Shown here: positions 8,771 to 18,336 of the stretch, piece by piece
Numbering within the stretch: the stretch's first letter is position 1
Layout: every line of letters starts with the position of its first letter
Assembly: GCA_017305935.1 (NCBI GenBank)
Contig: JAFKJU010000005.1
Coordinates: 310,001 to 374,000 of the forward strand
Source: Hyphomicrobiales bacterium
Lineage (GTDB): Bacteria; Pseudomonadota; Alphaproteobacteria; Rhizobiales; Rhizobiaceae
Length of the DNA: 64,000 bases
Direction: 5' to 3'
Notes under the pieces: model-generated
The model's database searches: none
Told to the model about the DNA's origin: nothing
What the model saw: only the letters and a program-made list of their open reading frames with translations
Position numbers and translations under genes: made by a program

Positions 8771-10180
8771 TCAGGCGGAGTAGTACATGTCGAATTCGAC
8801 CGGGTGCGGGGTCATATCGTAGCGCATGACTTCCTGCATCTTCAGTTCGATGAAGCTGTCGATCAGGTCGTCGTCGAAGACGCCGCCGGCGGTCAGGAAC
8901 TTGCGGTCCTTGTCGAGGCTTTCCAACGCTTCGCGGAGCGAGCCGCAGACGGTCGGGATCTTCTTCAGCTCCTTCGGCGGCAGATCGTAGAGATCCTTGT
9001 CCATCGGCTTGCCGGGATGGATCTTGTTCTTGATGCCGTCGAGGCCGGCCATCAGCATGGCGGCGAAGGAGAGATAGGGGTTGGCGACCGGATCCGGGAA
9101 GCGGACTTCCAGGCGCTTGGCCTTCGGGCTGGAGCCGATCGGGATACGGCAGGAGGCGGAACGGTTGCGGGCCGAATAGGCCAGCAGAACCGGTGCTTCA
9201 TAACCCGGGACGAGACGCTTGTAGGAGTTCGTCGACGGGTTGGTGAAGGCATTCAGCGCCTTGGCATGCTTGATGATGCCGCCGATGTAGTAGAGGCAGC
9301 TTTCCGACAGGCCTGCATATTCGTCGCCGGCAAAGGTCGGCTTGCCGCCCTTCCAGATCGACTGGTGGACATGCATGCCCGACCCGTTGTCGCCATAGAT
9401 CGGCTTCGGCATGAAGGTCGCGGTCTTGCCATAGGCGTTGGCGACCTGATGCACGACGTATTTGTAGAGCTGGATCTTGTCGGCGTTGCGCACCAGCGTG
9501 TCGAACTTGATGCCGAGCTCGTGCTGGGCGGAAGCGACTTCATGGTGATGCTTTTCGACGACGACGCCCATCTCGCCGAGCACGGTCAGCATTTCCGAGC
9601 GCATGTCCTGCAGGCTGTCGATCGGCGGAACCGGGAAATAGCCGCCCTTGACGCGCGGACGGTGGCCGAGGTTGCCGGTCTCGTAGTCGGTGTCGTCGTT
9701 CGACGGCAGTTCGGAGGAGTCGAGCTTGAAACCGGTGTTGAAAGGGTCGGCCTTGTACTTGACGTCGTCGAACACGAAGAATTCCGGCTCCGGACCGACA
9801 TAGACGGTGTCGCCGATGCCCGATGCCTTGAGATAGGCTTCGGCCTTCTTGGCGACGCCGCGCGGATCGCGGTTATAGGCTTCGCCGGAAACCGGGTCGA
9901 GGATGTCGCAGAGGATAACCATGGTCGACTGGGCGAAGAACGGGTCCATATGGACCGTTTCCGGATCCGGCATCAGCACCATGTCGGATTCGTTGATCGC
10001 CTTCCAGCCGCCGATCGAGGAGCCGTCGAACATGACGCCGTCGGCAAACATGTCTTCGTCGACGCAGACGACGTCCATCGTGACGTGGTGCAGCTTGCCC
10101 TTGGGATCGGTGAAGCGCAGATCGACGAACTTGACGTCGTTTTCCTTGATCTGTTTCAGGATATCGTTTGCGGTCGTCAT
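8771..10180 (-). CDS. glnA: Glutamine synthetase type I
   Basis: GlnA makes glutamine from glutamate, ammonia and ATP in the cytoplasm as a dodecamer. The 469-residue product is full length. Visible motifs are [13 protein letters not shown] near residue 49, the metal-binding [10 protein letters not shown] at 129-138, [11 protein letters not shown] at 211-221, and [10 protein letters not shown] at 265-274. The adenylylation site is Tyr398 within DKDLYDLPP, so activity is expected to be controlled by GlnE. It lies 66 bases after glnB on the same strand, the classical rhizobial glnB-glnA unit, in which PII reports the nitrogen state and regulates this enzyme. A repeat and two hairpins follow its stop. 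Confidence 0.98.
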   Translation of the reverse strand: MTTANDILKQIKENDVKFVDLRFTDPKGKLHHVTMDVVCVDEDMFADGVMFDGSSIGGWKAINESDMVLMPDPETVHMDPFFAQSTMVILCDILDPVSGEAYNRDPRGVAKKAEAYLKASGIGDTVYVGPEPEFFVFDDVKYKADPFNTGFKLDSSELPSNDDTDYETGNLGHRPRVKGGYFPVPPIDSLQDMRSEMLTVLGEMGVVVEKHHHEVASAQHELGIKFDTLVRNADKIQLYKYVVHQVANAYGKTATFMPKPIYGDNGSGMHVHQSIWKGGKPTFAGDEYAGLSESCLYYIGGIIKHAKALNAFTNPSTNSYKRLVPGYEAPVLLAYSARNRSASCRIPIGSSPKAKRLEVRFPDPVANPYLSFAAMLMAGLDGIKNKIHPGKPMDKDLYDLPPKELKKIPTVCGSLREALESLDKDRKFLTAGGVFDDDLIDSFIELKMQEVMRYDMTPHPVEFDMYYSA

Positions 10181-10213
10181 AGACGGTTTCCTTGAATAAG
10201 ATGACGAATATAG

Positions 10214-10239
10214 GCTCCGCAGCCCTCAGGGGGCGGAGC
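10214..10239 (-). other. Hairpin between glnB and glnA
   Basis: GCTCCGC at 10214-10220 pairs with GCGGAGC at 10233-10239 through a 12-base loop. No T run follows. It may be a processing or attenuation hairpin that sets the ratio of glnA to glnB transcript; this is inference. Confidence 0.45.
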
Positions 10240-10246
10240 TAAGATT

Positions 10247-10925
<679 letters not shown>

Positions 10926-12410
10926 ATGGCCGATTTTCTTGCAATGCTGCTCCTCACCCCCGCTGAAATGAATCGCTGCGATGCCGCCGCCGCGGCTTCC
11001 GGCCTCGACAGTTTCGGGCTGATGGAGCAGGCGGGGCAGGCGGTCGCAGCTTCGGCACTGCGCCATTTCGGCGAGGCCTTGCGTTTCGTGGTGCTCTGCG
11101 GACCGGGCAACAATGGTGGCGACGGCTATGTCGCGGCGCGTGCCCTATTGGAGTCCAGTTGCAAGGTCGATGTCTTCCATCTCGGCGATCCCGGCCGGCT
11201 GAAGAGCGATGCCCGGACGGCGCGCGCGCTGTGCCCGATCCCCTCCGCGCCGCTGGCGGATTACGCGCCGCAGGCCGGTGATCTCGTCATTGATGCGCTG
11301 TTCGGAGCCGGTCTCGCGCGGGCGGTCTCGGAGGAGGTCGCGGCCGTCATAGCGGCGGTGAAGGCAGCGGGCGTGCCGGTGCTGGCGGTCGATCTTCCTT
11401 CCGGCCTGTGCGGCGAGCGCGGCATTGCGCTGGGCTCGGCCTTTTCTGCGGCGCGCACGGTGACTTTCATGACCCGAAAGCCCGGGCATGTGCTGCTGCC
11501 GGGACGCACGCTCTGCGGTGCTTTGGAGGTGTTCGATATCGGCATTCCGCATCGCTTCGTGAGGGAGGCCTGGGGCGGCAGGCTGCGGATCAACGATCCC
11601 GGCTGGTGGGGTGCGGTCATGCCACGCGAGGATGCGGATTCGCATAAATTCAAGCGCGGCCATCTCGTCGTCTTTTCGGGTTCGGCCACACATACGGGAG
11701 CGGCGCGGCTTGCGTCACGCGCCGGTTTTCGCGCCGGCGCCGGGCTGGTGACGGTCGCAGCCCCCCGCGATGCGCTGGCGGTCAATGCGGCGTCGCTGAC
11801 CGCCGTGATGCTGCGCGAGATCGAGGATGCCGCTGCGCTTGCGGACTGGCTGGAGGATACGCGTCTTACGACCTTCGTGCTCGGCCCGGCCTTCGGCATC
11901 GGCGAAAAAGCCCGAAAATTCGTGTCGCTTCTGGCGCAGCGTTCGCTGGTGCTGGATGCCGATGGCATCAGTTCCTTCCGCGACGATCCTGCAGCATTAT
12001 TTGCGTTGTTTTCCGAGGGCGAGACGAGGCTGGTGCTGACGCCGCATGAGGGCGAATTCGCACGGCTGTTTCCGGATATCGCCGCTGACGAGACGCTCGG
12101 CAAGGTGGCGAAGGCGCAAGATGCCGCCGCCCGCGCCCATGGCGTCGTCATCTACAAGGGCGCCGATACGGTGATCGCCGCGCCGGATGGGCGCGCGGCG
12201 ATCAACACCACCGCGCCACCCTGGCTGGCGACGGCCGGTTCCGGCGACGTGCTGGCCGGCATCACCGGCGGCCTGCTGGCGCAGGGCGTGCCGGCCTTCG
12301 AGGCGGCCTGCGCCGCCGTCTTCCTGCATGGTCAGGCGGCCGATCTGCTCGGACGCGGCATGACCGCAGAGGATCTGGCAGATAACGTCAGGCCCTACGG
12401 GGACGATTGA
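10926..12410 (+). CDS. nnr: Bifunctional NAD(P)H-hydrate epimerase / ADP-dependent dehydratase
   Basis: This cytoplasmic repair enzyme epimerises and dehydrates damaged NADHX and NADPHX. The 494-residue protein has both halves in the usual bacterial order. The YjeF_N epimerase domain (about 1-215) shows GPGNNGGDGYVAAR and VDLPSGL. The ribokinase-like dehydratase domain (about 235-490) shows GSATHTGAARLASRAG, TPHEGEFARLF and ATAGSGDVLAGI. Another in-frame ATG at 10944 is possible, since neither has a strong ribosome site. The 3' end overlaps the convergent msrQ gene by 23 bases. The gene sits upstream-to-upstream with glnB. Confidence 0.95.
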   Translation: MADFLAMLLLTPAEMNRCDAAAAASGLDSFGLMEQAGQAVAASALRHFGEALRFVVLCGPGNNGGDGYVAARALLESSCKVDVFHLGDPGRLKSDARTARALCPIPSAPLADYAPQAGDLVIDALFGAGLARAVSEEVAAVIAAVKAAGVPVLAVDLPSGLCGERGIALGSAFSAARTVTFMTRKPGHVLLPGRTLCGALEVFDIGIPHRFVREAWGGRLRINDPGWWGAVMPREDADSHKFKRGHLVVFSGSATHTGAARLASRAGFRAGAGLVTVAAPRDALAVNAASLTAVMLREIEDAAALADWLEDTRLTTFVLGPAFGIGEKARKFVSLLAQRSLVLDADGISSFRDDPAALFALFSEGETRLVLTPHEGEFARLFPDIAADETLGKVAKAQDAAARAHGVVIYKGADTVIAAPDGRAAINTTAPPWLATAGSGDVLAGITGGLLAQGVPAFEAACAAVFLHGQAADLLGRGMTAEDLADNVRPYGDD

Positions 12411-13026
12411 GCTTGCGTTTGCGCTCCCGCAGGATCGGCCGCACGGCGCGATAGAGGATGAGCAGCAGGATCAACCCGATATAGATATATTGTTCGAGGC
12501 TCAGCACCTTGGTCGACAGGGCGAAATGCACCGCCCCCAGCGCCGCGATGATATAGACGAGCCGATGCAGTTTTATCCAGTTGGGTCCGAGCGTGCGGAT
12601 CGAGGCCGCATTCGAGGTGACGGCCAGCGGCACAAGCAGCACCAGCCCCGCCATGCCGAACATGATGAACGGCCGCTTCAGGACGTCGGCAATGATGGCG
12701 TCGAGCATCAGCGTCTGGTCAAGCACCGCATACACGGTGAAATGCATGGCCGCATAATAGAAAGTCAGCAATCCCAGTGCTCGCCGGTATCGCAAAAAGC
12801 TCCAGCCGCCGAGCTCCCGCAAGGGACTGACGGCTAATGTCAGGATCAGGAAACGCAGCGTCCATAGCCCGAGCAGGAGCTCGAATGACTTGACCGGATC
12901 GGCCCCGAGCCCGCCCGTTGCGCCAAGATAGAAGGACCAGGCCGCCGGCACCAGCCCGACGGCGTAGACTAGCCAGACCGAAACTGAGGTCCAGCGCTTG
13001 GAGAAGATCAGCGTCGCCGTCGCCAT
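12388..13026 (-). CDS. msrQ: MsrQ heme-binding membrane subunit of the MsrPQ methionine sulfoxide reductase
   Basis: MsrQ (formerly YedZ) is a b-type heme membrane protein that passes electrons to periplasmic MsrP. The 212-residue product has about six hydrophobic segments and the ferric-reductase-like histidines in YYAAMHFTVY, KLHRLVYI and AVHFALS. Its ATG overlaps the msrP stop by one base (TGATG on the minus strand), so the two are translationally coupled. The C-terminus is very basic. Its last 23 bases overlap the end of the convergent hydrate-repair gene. Confidence 0.95.
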   Translation of the reverse strand: MATATLIFSKRWTSVSVWLVYAVGLVPAAWSFYLGATGGLGADPVKSFELLLGLWTLRFLILTLAVSPLRELGGWSFLRYRRALGLLTFYYAAMHFTVYAVLDQTLMLDAIIADVLKRPFIMFGMAGLVLLVPLAVTSNAASIRTLGPNWIKLHRLVYIIAALGAVHFALSTKVLSLEQYIYIGLILLLILYRAVRPILRERKRKLNRPRRA

Positions 13027-13973
13027 CAGAAATTCGCCCGCAGATCCATGCCGCTGTACAGGCTGGCGACCTCATCGGCATAGCCGTTGAAGGGCAGCGT
13101 GGGGCGGCGCGCGCCGGCCGAGAAGAAGCCGCCTTCGCCGATGCGCCGCTCCGTTGCCTGGCTCCAGCGCGGGTGGTCGACCTCCGGGTTCACATTGGCG
13201 TAAAAACCGTATTCGCCGGGATTGGTGATTTGCCAGGTATTCTTCGGCTGCTGGTCCGTCAGCGTGATGCGCACGATCGACTTGATGCCCTTGAAGCCAT
13301 ATTTCCACGGCACGACGAGGCGGATCGGCGCGCCGTTCTGGTTCGGCAGGGTTTCGCCATAGAGGCCGACCGCAAGCAGCGTCAGCGGATGCCGGGCCTC
13401 ATCGAGCCGCAGGCCCTCGACATAGGGCCAGTTCAACGATTGGAATAGCCCGCTCTGCCCCGGCATTTCCGAGGGGCGCACGATGGTTTCGAAGGCGACG
13501 TATTTGGCGCTGCCGAGCGGCTCGACCTTGTCGAGCAGGGCGGCCAGCGGAAAGCCGTCCCAGGGAATGACCATCGACCACGCCTCGACGCAACGCATGC
13601 GGTAGATGCGTTCTTCGAGCGGGAATTCGGCGATCAGCGTGTCGATGTCGAAGGTGGCGGGCTTGGCGACCATGCCGTCGACCTTGATCGTCCACGGGCG
13701 CGGCTTGAAATCGCCTGACAGCTTTGCCGGATCGCCCTTGTCGAGACCGAATTCGTAGAAATTGTTGTAGGTGGTCACGTCCTCGCGCGGAGTCGTCTTT
13801 TCATCCACCTTGTAGGCGCCGGGTTTGGTCGTCAGCGGCGCGCCGAGCGCCTTGGTCGCAACCAGCCCGCCGGCGGCAAGCCCGGCGGCGGCGATGAACT
13901 GCCGGCGGTTCAGCCAGGCGCTGAGCGGGGTGATTTCGGAGCTTGGAATATGCGGTGGACGATAGGCAGCCAT
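13026..13973 (-). CDS. msrP: MsrP periplasmic methionine sulfoxide reductase, molybdopterin subunit
   Basis: MsrP reduces methionine sulfoxide in periplasmic proteins using a molybdopterin cofactor. The 315-residue precursor has a twin-arginine signal ([10 protein letters not shown], arginines at 23-24). The molybdenum ligand is Cys128 in MRCVEAWSM. Other family segments are [25 protein letters not shown] and [12 protein letters not shown]. The ATG at 13973 has AGG at a better distance than the ATG at 13982, so the shorter form is given. It overlaps msrQ by one base, forming the standard msrPQ unit that repairs oxidised envelope proteins. Confidence 0.95.
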   Translation of the reverse strand: MAAYRPPHIPSSEITPLSAWLNRRQFIAAAGLAAGGLVATKALGAPLTTKPGAYKVDEKTTPREDVTTYNNFYEFGLDKGDPAKLSGDFKPRPWTIKVDGMVAKPATFDIDTLIAEFPLEERIYRMRCVEAWSMVIPWDGFPLAALLDKVEPLGSAKYVAFETIVRPSEMPGQSGLFQSLNWPYVEGLRLDEARHPLTLLAVGLYGETLPNQNGAPIRLVVPWKYGFKGIKSIVRITLTDQQPKNTWQITNPGEYGFYANVNPEVDHPRWSQATERRIGEGGFFSAGARRPTLPFNGYADEVASLYSGMDLRANF

Positions 13974-14317
13974 GGGAACCATCCTGAGTGCGCGTTGCGG
14001 ATTTATACCGCTATTACGGGCGGGAATGGCATTTTGTTACGCGAAGGGCGCGTAATCGGACCGGGTTTCGGACACGTTTTCGTGTAAGATAGGTGAGATT
14101 TGATCCACCGCCGCCCGGGCGTACCGGAATCGCCCGACCCGATAGTGACAGATTCCGGCGTTTGCGTTAGGAGAACGGCACCAGAGCATTTCCAGGAAAA
14201 GTGTGAAACGGTTTTCCGTCCGGAAATGCGACAAATAAAGAGCTAACGGGCGCGGCATTGACGTCCTTGCCGGGCGCTTCCAGATTTTCCTGATATAACG
14301 ACGTCGAGGATAACACC
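13974..14317. other. Divergent msrP-ilvD intergenic region
   Basis: It contains a small dyad ACACG-TTTT-CGTGT at 14072-14085 and the third copy of the short palindromic repeat. No ORF is credible. The ilvD ribosome site GAGGA lies near 14304-14308. Confidence 0.45.
14183..14243 (+). repeat. Short palindromic intergenic repeat, copy 3 (RIME-like)
   Basis: AGAGCATTTCCAGGAAAAGTG is followed by GAAACGG and the mirrored TCCGTCCGGAAATGC, then ACAAATAAAGAG. It is almost identical to copies 1 and 2. Unlike them it lies between divergent genes, about 75 bases before the ilvD start. Confidence 0.85.
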
Positions 14318-16153
14318 ATGCCTGCATATCGTTCGAGAACCACGACCCATGGCCGCAACATGGCCGGTGCGCGCGGCCTTTGGCGCGCGACGGGCATGAA
14401 GGACGGCGATTTCGGCAAGCCGATCATCGCGGTGGTGAACTCCTTCACCCAGTTCGTGCCCGGTCACGTCCACCTGAAGGATCTCGGCCAACTCGTCGCC
14501 CGCGAAATCGAAGCGGCCGGCGGCGTCGCCAAGGAATTCAACACCATCGCGGTCGATGACGGCATCGCCATGGGCCATGACGGCATGCTCTATTCGCTGC
14601 CCTCGCGCGAAATCATCGCCGATTCGGTCGAATACATGGTCAATGCGCATTGCGCCGATGCCATGGTCTGCATCTCGAACTGCGACAAGATCACCCCCGG
14701 CATGTTGAACGCCGCCATGCGCCTCAACATCCCCGCCGTCTTCGTCTCCGGCGGCCCGATGGAAGCCGGCAAGGTCGTGTTGCACGGCAAGACCCATGCG
14801 CTCGATCTCGTCGACGCCATGGTCGCCGCCGCCGATGACAAGATCTCGGACGAGGACGTCAAGGTCATCGAGCGTTCGGCCTGCCCGACCTGCGGCTCGT
14901 GCTCGGGCATGTTTACCGCCAATTCGATGAACTGTCTGACCGAGGCGCTCGGACTGTCCCTGCCGGGCAACGGCTCGACGCTCGCCACCCATGCCGACCG
15001 CAAGCGCCTGTTCGTCGAGGCCGGCCACCTGATCGTCGATCTCGCCCGCCGCTATTACGAGCAGGACGACGAAAGCATCCTGCCGCGCAACGTCGCCAAC
15101 AAGAAGGCCTTCGAGAACGCCATGTCGCTCGACATCGCCATGGGCGGCTCGACCAACACGGTTCTGCACATCCTGGCAGCCGCCTATGAGGGCGGTATCG
15201 ACTTCGACCTTGATGACATCGACCAGTTGTCGCGCAGGGTTCCGTGCCTTTCCAAGGTCGCCCCGGCCAAGGCGGACGTTCATATGGAGGACGTCCATCG
15301 CGCCGGCGGCATCATGCGCATCCTTGGCGAGCTGGAGCGCGGCGGCCTGATCCATCGCGACACGCCGACCGTCCATGCGGCGACGCTGGGCGACGCCATC
15401 GACCGTTGGGACATCACCCGCACCGGCAGCGAAACCGTACGCACCTTCTTCCGCGCCGCACCGGGTGGCATTCCGACCCAGGTCGCCTTCAGCCAGGAAG
15501 CCCGCTGGGACGAGCTGGATGCCGATGGCGAAAACGGCGTCATCCGCTCCGTGGAACATCCTTTTTCCAAGGATGGCGGCCTGGCCGTGCTCTCCGGCAA
15601 CATCGCGCTCGATGGCTGCATCGTCAAGACGGCCGGCGTCGATGAATCGATCCTGAAATTCTCTGGTCCAGCGGTCGTCTATGAAAGCCAGGACGCGGCG
15701 GTGAAGGGCATTCTCGGGAACGAGGTCAAGGCCGGCGACGTCGTCGTCATCCGCTACGAAGGCCCGAAGGGCGGCCCGGGCATGCAGGAAATGCTCTATC
15801 CGACCAGCTACCTGAAGTCGAAGGGCCTCGGCAAGGCCTGCGCCCTGATCACCGACGGACGCTTCTCCGGCGGCACGTCCGGCTTATCTATCGGCCACGC
15901 TTCGCCGGAAGCGGCGCAAGGAGGCGCGATCGGCCTGGTGCGCAACGGCGATATCGTGGAGATCGATATCCCCAACCGCACGATCAACCTGGCGATTTCC
16001 GAAGGCGAAATGTCCGCCCGCCGCGCCGAGCAGGATAAGCTCGGCTGGAAGCCGGCGGCCCCGCGCAAGCGCAACGTCACCACCGCGCTGAAGGCCTACG
16101 CCGCCTTCGCCGCCAGTGCCGACAAGGGCGCGGTTCGCATCCTGCCGGAGTAA
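14318..16153 (+). CDS. ilvD: Dihydroxy-acid dehydratase
   Basis: IlvD carries out the third common step of isoleucine and valine synthesis, dehydrating 2,3-dihydroxy acids to 2-keto acids, and also feeds leucine and pantothenate synthesis. The 611-residue product is full length. The iron-sulfur ligands are visible in [11 protein letters not shown] (near residue 122) and in the [18 protein letters not shown] cluster (near 195-212). The C-terminal [19 protein letters not shown] segment is intact. The ATG follows GAGGATAACACC. The gene pairs functionally with ilvA at 32 kb. A 123-bp palindromic element and a terminator follow. Confidence 0.98.
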   Translation: MPAYRSRTTTHGRNMAGARGLWRATGMKDGDFGKPIIAVVNSFTQFVPGHVHLKDLGQLVAREIEAAGGVAKEFNTIAVDDGIAMGHDGMLYSLPSREIIADSVEYMVNAHCADAMVCISNCDKITPGMLNAAMRLNIPAVFVSGGPMEAGKVVLHGKTHALDLVDAMVAAADDKISDEDVKVIERSACPTCGSCSGMFTANSMNCLTEALGLSLPGNGSTLATHADRKRLFVEAGHLIVDLARRYYEQDDESILPRNVANKKAFENAMSLDIAMGGSTNTVLHILAAAYEGGIDFDLDDIDQLSRRVPCLSKVAPAKADVHMEDVHRAGGIMRILGELERGGLIHRDTPTVHAATLGDAIDRWDITRTGSETVRTFFRAAPGGIPTQVAFSQEARWDELDADGENGVIRSVEHPFSKDGGLAVLSGNIALDGCIVKTAGVDESILKFSGPAVVYESQDAAVKGILGNEVKAGDVVVIRYEGPKGGPGMQEMLYPTSYLKSKGLGKACALITDGRFSGGTSGLSIGHASPEAAQGGAIGLVRNGDIVEIDIPNRTINLAISEGEMSARRAEQDKLGWKPAAPRKRNVTTALKAYAAFAASADKGAVRILPE

Positions 16154-16160
16154 GGCTGCA

Positions 16161-16283
16161 CCCTCTCCATGTCATCCTCGGCCTTGTGCCGAGGATCTGA
16201 CAACTTCTGCCAAGGTATTGACGGTAAAGGATATATCTCGCGTGCTTAGATGGTCCGGACAAGCCCGACCATGACGGAGAGGG
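16161..16283. repeat. 123-bp composite palindromic element downstream of ilvD
   Basis: The ends are perfect inverted repeats, CCCTCTCC at 16161-16168 and GGAGAGGG at 16276-16283, each followed inward by GTCAT. Each arm holds its own hairpin: 16174-16182 with 16188-16196 (9 bp, perfect), and 16250-16255 with 16267-16272. The wording GTCATCCTCGG...CCGAGGATC is, from memory, common in rhizobial intergenic repeats. It starts seven bases after the ilvD stop. Confidence 0.75.
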
Positions 16284-16303
16284 ATAAGCCCTGTCAAAAA
16301 TTC

Positions 16304-16328
16304 AAGCCCGGCATCGCCGGGCTTTTTT
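16304..16328 (+). terminator. Terminator between ilvD and the LprI-like gene
   Basis: AAGCCCGGC at 16304-16312 pairs perfectly with GCCGGGCTT at 16316-16324 across a three-base loop, followed by a T run. It serves ilvD and perhaps, in reverse, the convergent gene. Confidence 0.88.
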
Positions 16329-16332
16329 GCAT

Positions 16333-16683
16333 TCAAAGCGGCTTGTTGATGATCTTGAAGGTCTCGTCCAGCTCCTTCAGCCGCTTGTCATAGGCGGCCA
16401 TGAGGCAGGCGGCATCGGCGCCGCAGGCCTGGCGTTCGGCCAGCCATTTCACCTGCTGTTCCTGCATCGTGCCGCGCGCGCCCATGGCAAGCAGGGGTGA
16501 AAGGATGTCGAAGGTGGTCGCCATCTTCACATCGGCATCGTTGAGCGAACGCGTATCGCAGATCGTCTTCTCATCCGGCTTCAGTTCTTTCGATTCACAA
16601 TCGAAGCTGGCGGCATGGGCCGCGCCGGCGCTCATGGCGGCAAGCAGCGCTATGACCGGCAGAACGGTTCTTGTTTTCAGCAT
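16333..16683 (-). CDS. LprI/DUF1311-like small secreted protein
   Basis: The 116-residue product has a signal peptide of about 24 residues (cleavage near AHAAS). A small helical domain follows with four cysteines: SFDCESKEL, KTICDTRSL, RQACGADA and ACLMAAYDKRL. This pattern matches the lysozyme-inhibitor LprI N-terminal/DUF1311 family, in which some members inhibit lysozyme and others have no known function. The mature protein is likely periplasmic with two disulfides. It is convergent with ilvD and divergent from the HtrA protease gene. Confidence 0.75.
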   Translation of the reverse strand: MLKTRTVLPVIALLAAMSAGAAHAASFDCESKELKPDEKTICDTRSLNDADVKMATTFDILSPLLAMGARGTMQEQQVKWLAERQACGADAACLMAAYDKRLKELDETFKIINKPL

Positions 16684-16932
16684 GATAACCCCGTGTGCTG
16701 ATGAATCCGTCGAGATAACGCATGAACGCGGCGATAGGTTTCACCTCGGCTTTTTGTCCACGCTTCCGCCGTTTTTCAAGCCGAGAGAAGGGGTATGGGG
16801 AAACCGCCTCTTTTTCGGTGTGCCGGCCAACCCTATCTCCTTGTTTTCACGCCATTCGGACGGATGAAATTCGCTTCTCTCCCGGCCCGCAATTGCGCTA
16901 AAAGACTACTCTGTCCTCACGAGGGAAATTGA

Positions 16933-18336
16933 ATGCCCGCTTCGTTCTATCGCGCCTCCGTCGCCCTTCTGGCCCTGATGATCGCCGTGCCGACACCGAT
17001 TCTGGCGCAGGAAACCAAGGTGCTGCCGGAAAGCCATGAGCAGATGCAGCTCTCCTTTGCGCCGCTGGTCAAGCGCACGGCTTCCGCCGTCGTCAATGTC
17101 TATGCCGAGCGCATGGTCGAGCGCCGCTCGCCGATCTTCGACGATCCCTTCTTCCAGCAGTTTTTCGGCCAGCAGATGCCGAACCGCACGGAGAAACAGT
17201 CCTCGCTCGGCTCCGGCGTCATCGTCGAATCCAAGGGCATCGTGGTCACCAACAATCACGTCATCGAAGGCGCCGACGATATCAAGGTGGCGCTGTCGGA
17301 CGGGCGCGAATACCCCTGCGACGTCGTGCTGAAGGACGACCGCGTCGATCTCGCCGTGCTGAAGATCAAGACCGGCGGCGATTATCCGTCGCTTCCGATC
17401 GGCAATTCGGATGCAGTCGAGGTCGGTGACCTGGTGCTCGCCATCGGCAATCCCTTCGGCGTTGGCCAGACAGTGACTAGCGGGATCGTCTCGGCGCTCG
17501 CCCGCAACCAGGTGGTCAAATCCGAATTCGGCTTCTTCATCCAGACCGACGCCTCGATCAATCCCGGCAATTCCGGCGGCGCGCTGATGAACATGAAGGG
17601 CGAGTTGATCGGCATCAACACCGCGATTTTTTCGCGCGGCGGCGGCTCGAACGGGGTCGGATTCGCCATTCCCGCCAATCTCGTGAAAGTCTTCCTCGCC
17701 GCCGCTGACAAGGGCGCGTCGAGCTTCGAGCGGCCCTTCGTCGGCGCCACCTTCGAGCCGGTCACATCAGAGGTCGCGGAGGCGCTGGGCTTGAGCACCC
17801 CGCGCGGCGCGCTGGTCATCAAGATCATTCCCGATAGCCCCGCCGCCAAGGCCGGCCTGAAGCCGGGCGAGGTGATTTCCGCAGTCGACGGCGTTCCGGT
17901 CGAACATCCCGATGCGCTGTCCTATCGCCTCACCACCGCCGGGCTCGGCAAGACCGTTGCGCTGAAGGTACTGAACAACGGTACGGAGCGTTCGGTGGAG
18001 ATGACGCTGAGCGGCGCGCCGGAAACCTCGCCGCGCGACCAGCGTACCATCGAGGGCAACAATCCCTTCGCCGGCGCCGTCGTCGCCAACCTGTCGCCAC
18101 GCGTCGCGGATGAACTGCACATGTCGGCGGAAGCGACCGGCGTCGTCATCACCGACGTCAAGCGTGGCTCGCCGGCCAATCGTCTCGGCTTCGCCCCGCG
18201 CGATGTCATCGTCTCGCTGAACGGCACGCCGGTCGCCTCGACCAAGGATTTCGCCGCCGCGCTGCAGGGCGATCCCGGTTTTTGGCGGGTCGAGATCGAC
18301 CGCGACGGCCAGCGCCTGCGGCAGTTCTTCCGATGA
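16933..18336 (+). CDS. Do/HtrA family periplasmic serine protease
   Basis: This is a trypsin-like envelope quality-control protease of 467 residues. A signal peptide ends near residue 26 (ILAQ). The protease domain carries the catalytic triad His109 (TNNHVIEG), Asp139 (DDRVDLAVLK) and Ser214 (NPGNSGGAL). Two PDZ domains follow, at about 240-345 and 375-460. Relatives are DegP/DegQ and rhizobial DegP paralogues; which one cannot be fixed here. The ATG follows GAGGGAA. Its stop codon overlaps the rarA start, so a protease and a replication-repair ATPase are translationally coupled. Confidence 0.93.
   Translation: MPASFYRASVALLALMIAVPTPILAQETKVLPESHEQMQLSFAPLVKRTASAVVNVYAERMVERRSPIFDDPFFQQFFGQQMPNRTEKQSSLGSGVIVESKGIVVTNNHVIEGADDIKVALSDGREYPCDVVLKDDRVDLAVLKIKTGGDYPSLPIGNSDAVEVGDLVLAIGNPFGVGQTVTSGIVSALARNQVVKSEFGFFIQTDASINPGNSGGALMNMKGELIGINTAIFSRGGGSNGVGFAIPANLVKVFLAAADKGASSFERPFVGATFEPVTSEVAEALGLSTPRGALVIKIIPDSPAAKAGLKPGEVISAVDGVPVEHPDALSYRLTTAGLGKTVALKVLNNGTERSVEMTLSGAPETSPRDQRTIEGNNPFAGAVVANLSPRVADELHMSAEATGVVITDVKRGSPANRLGFAPRDVIVSLNGTPVASTKDFAAALQGDPGFWRVEIDRDGQRLRQFFR

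Noticed and set aside
8375-10195. 606-codon open frame across the TAXI end and opposite glnA
   Set aside because: It runs through a terminator pair and a repeat, and is antisense to glnA.
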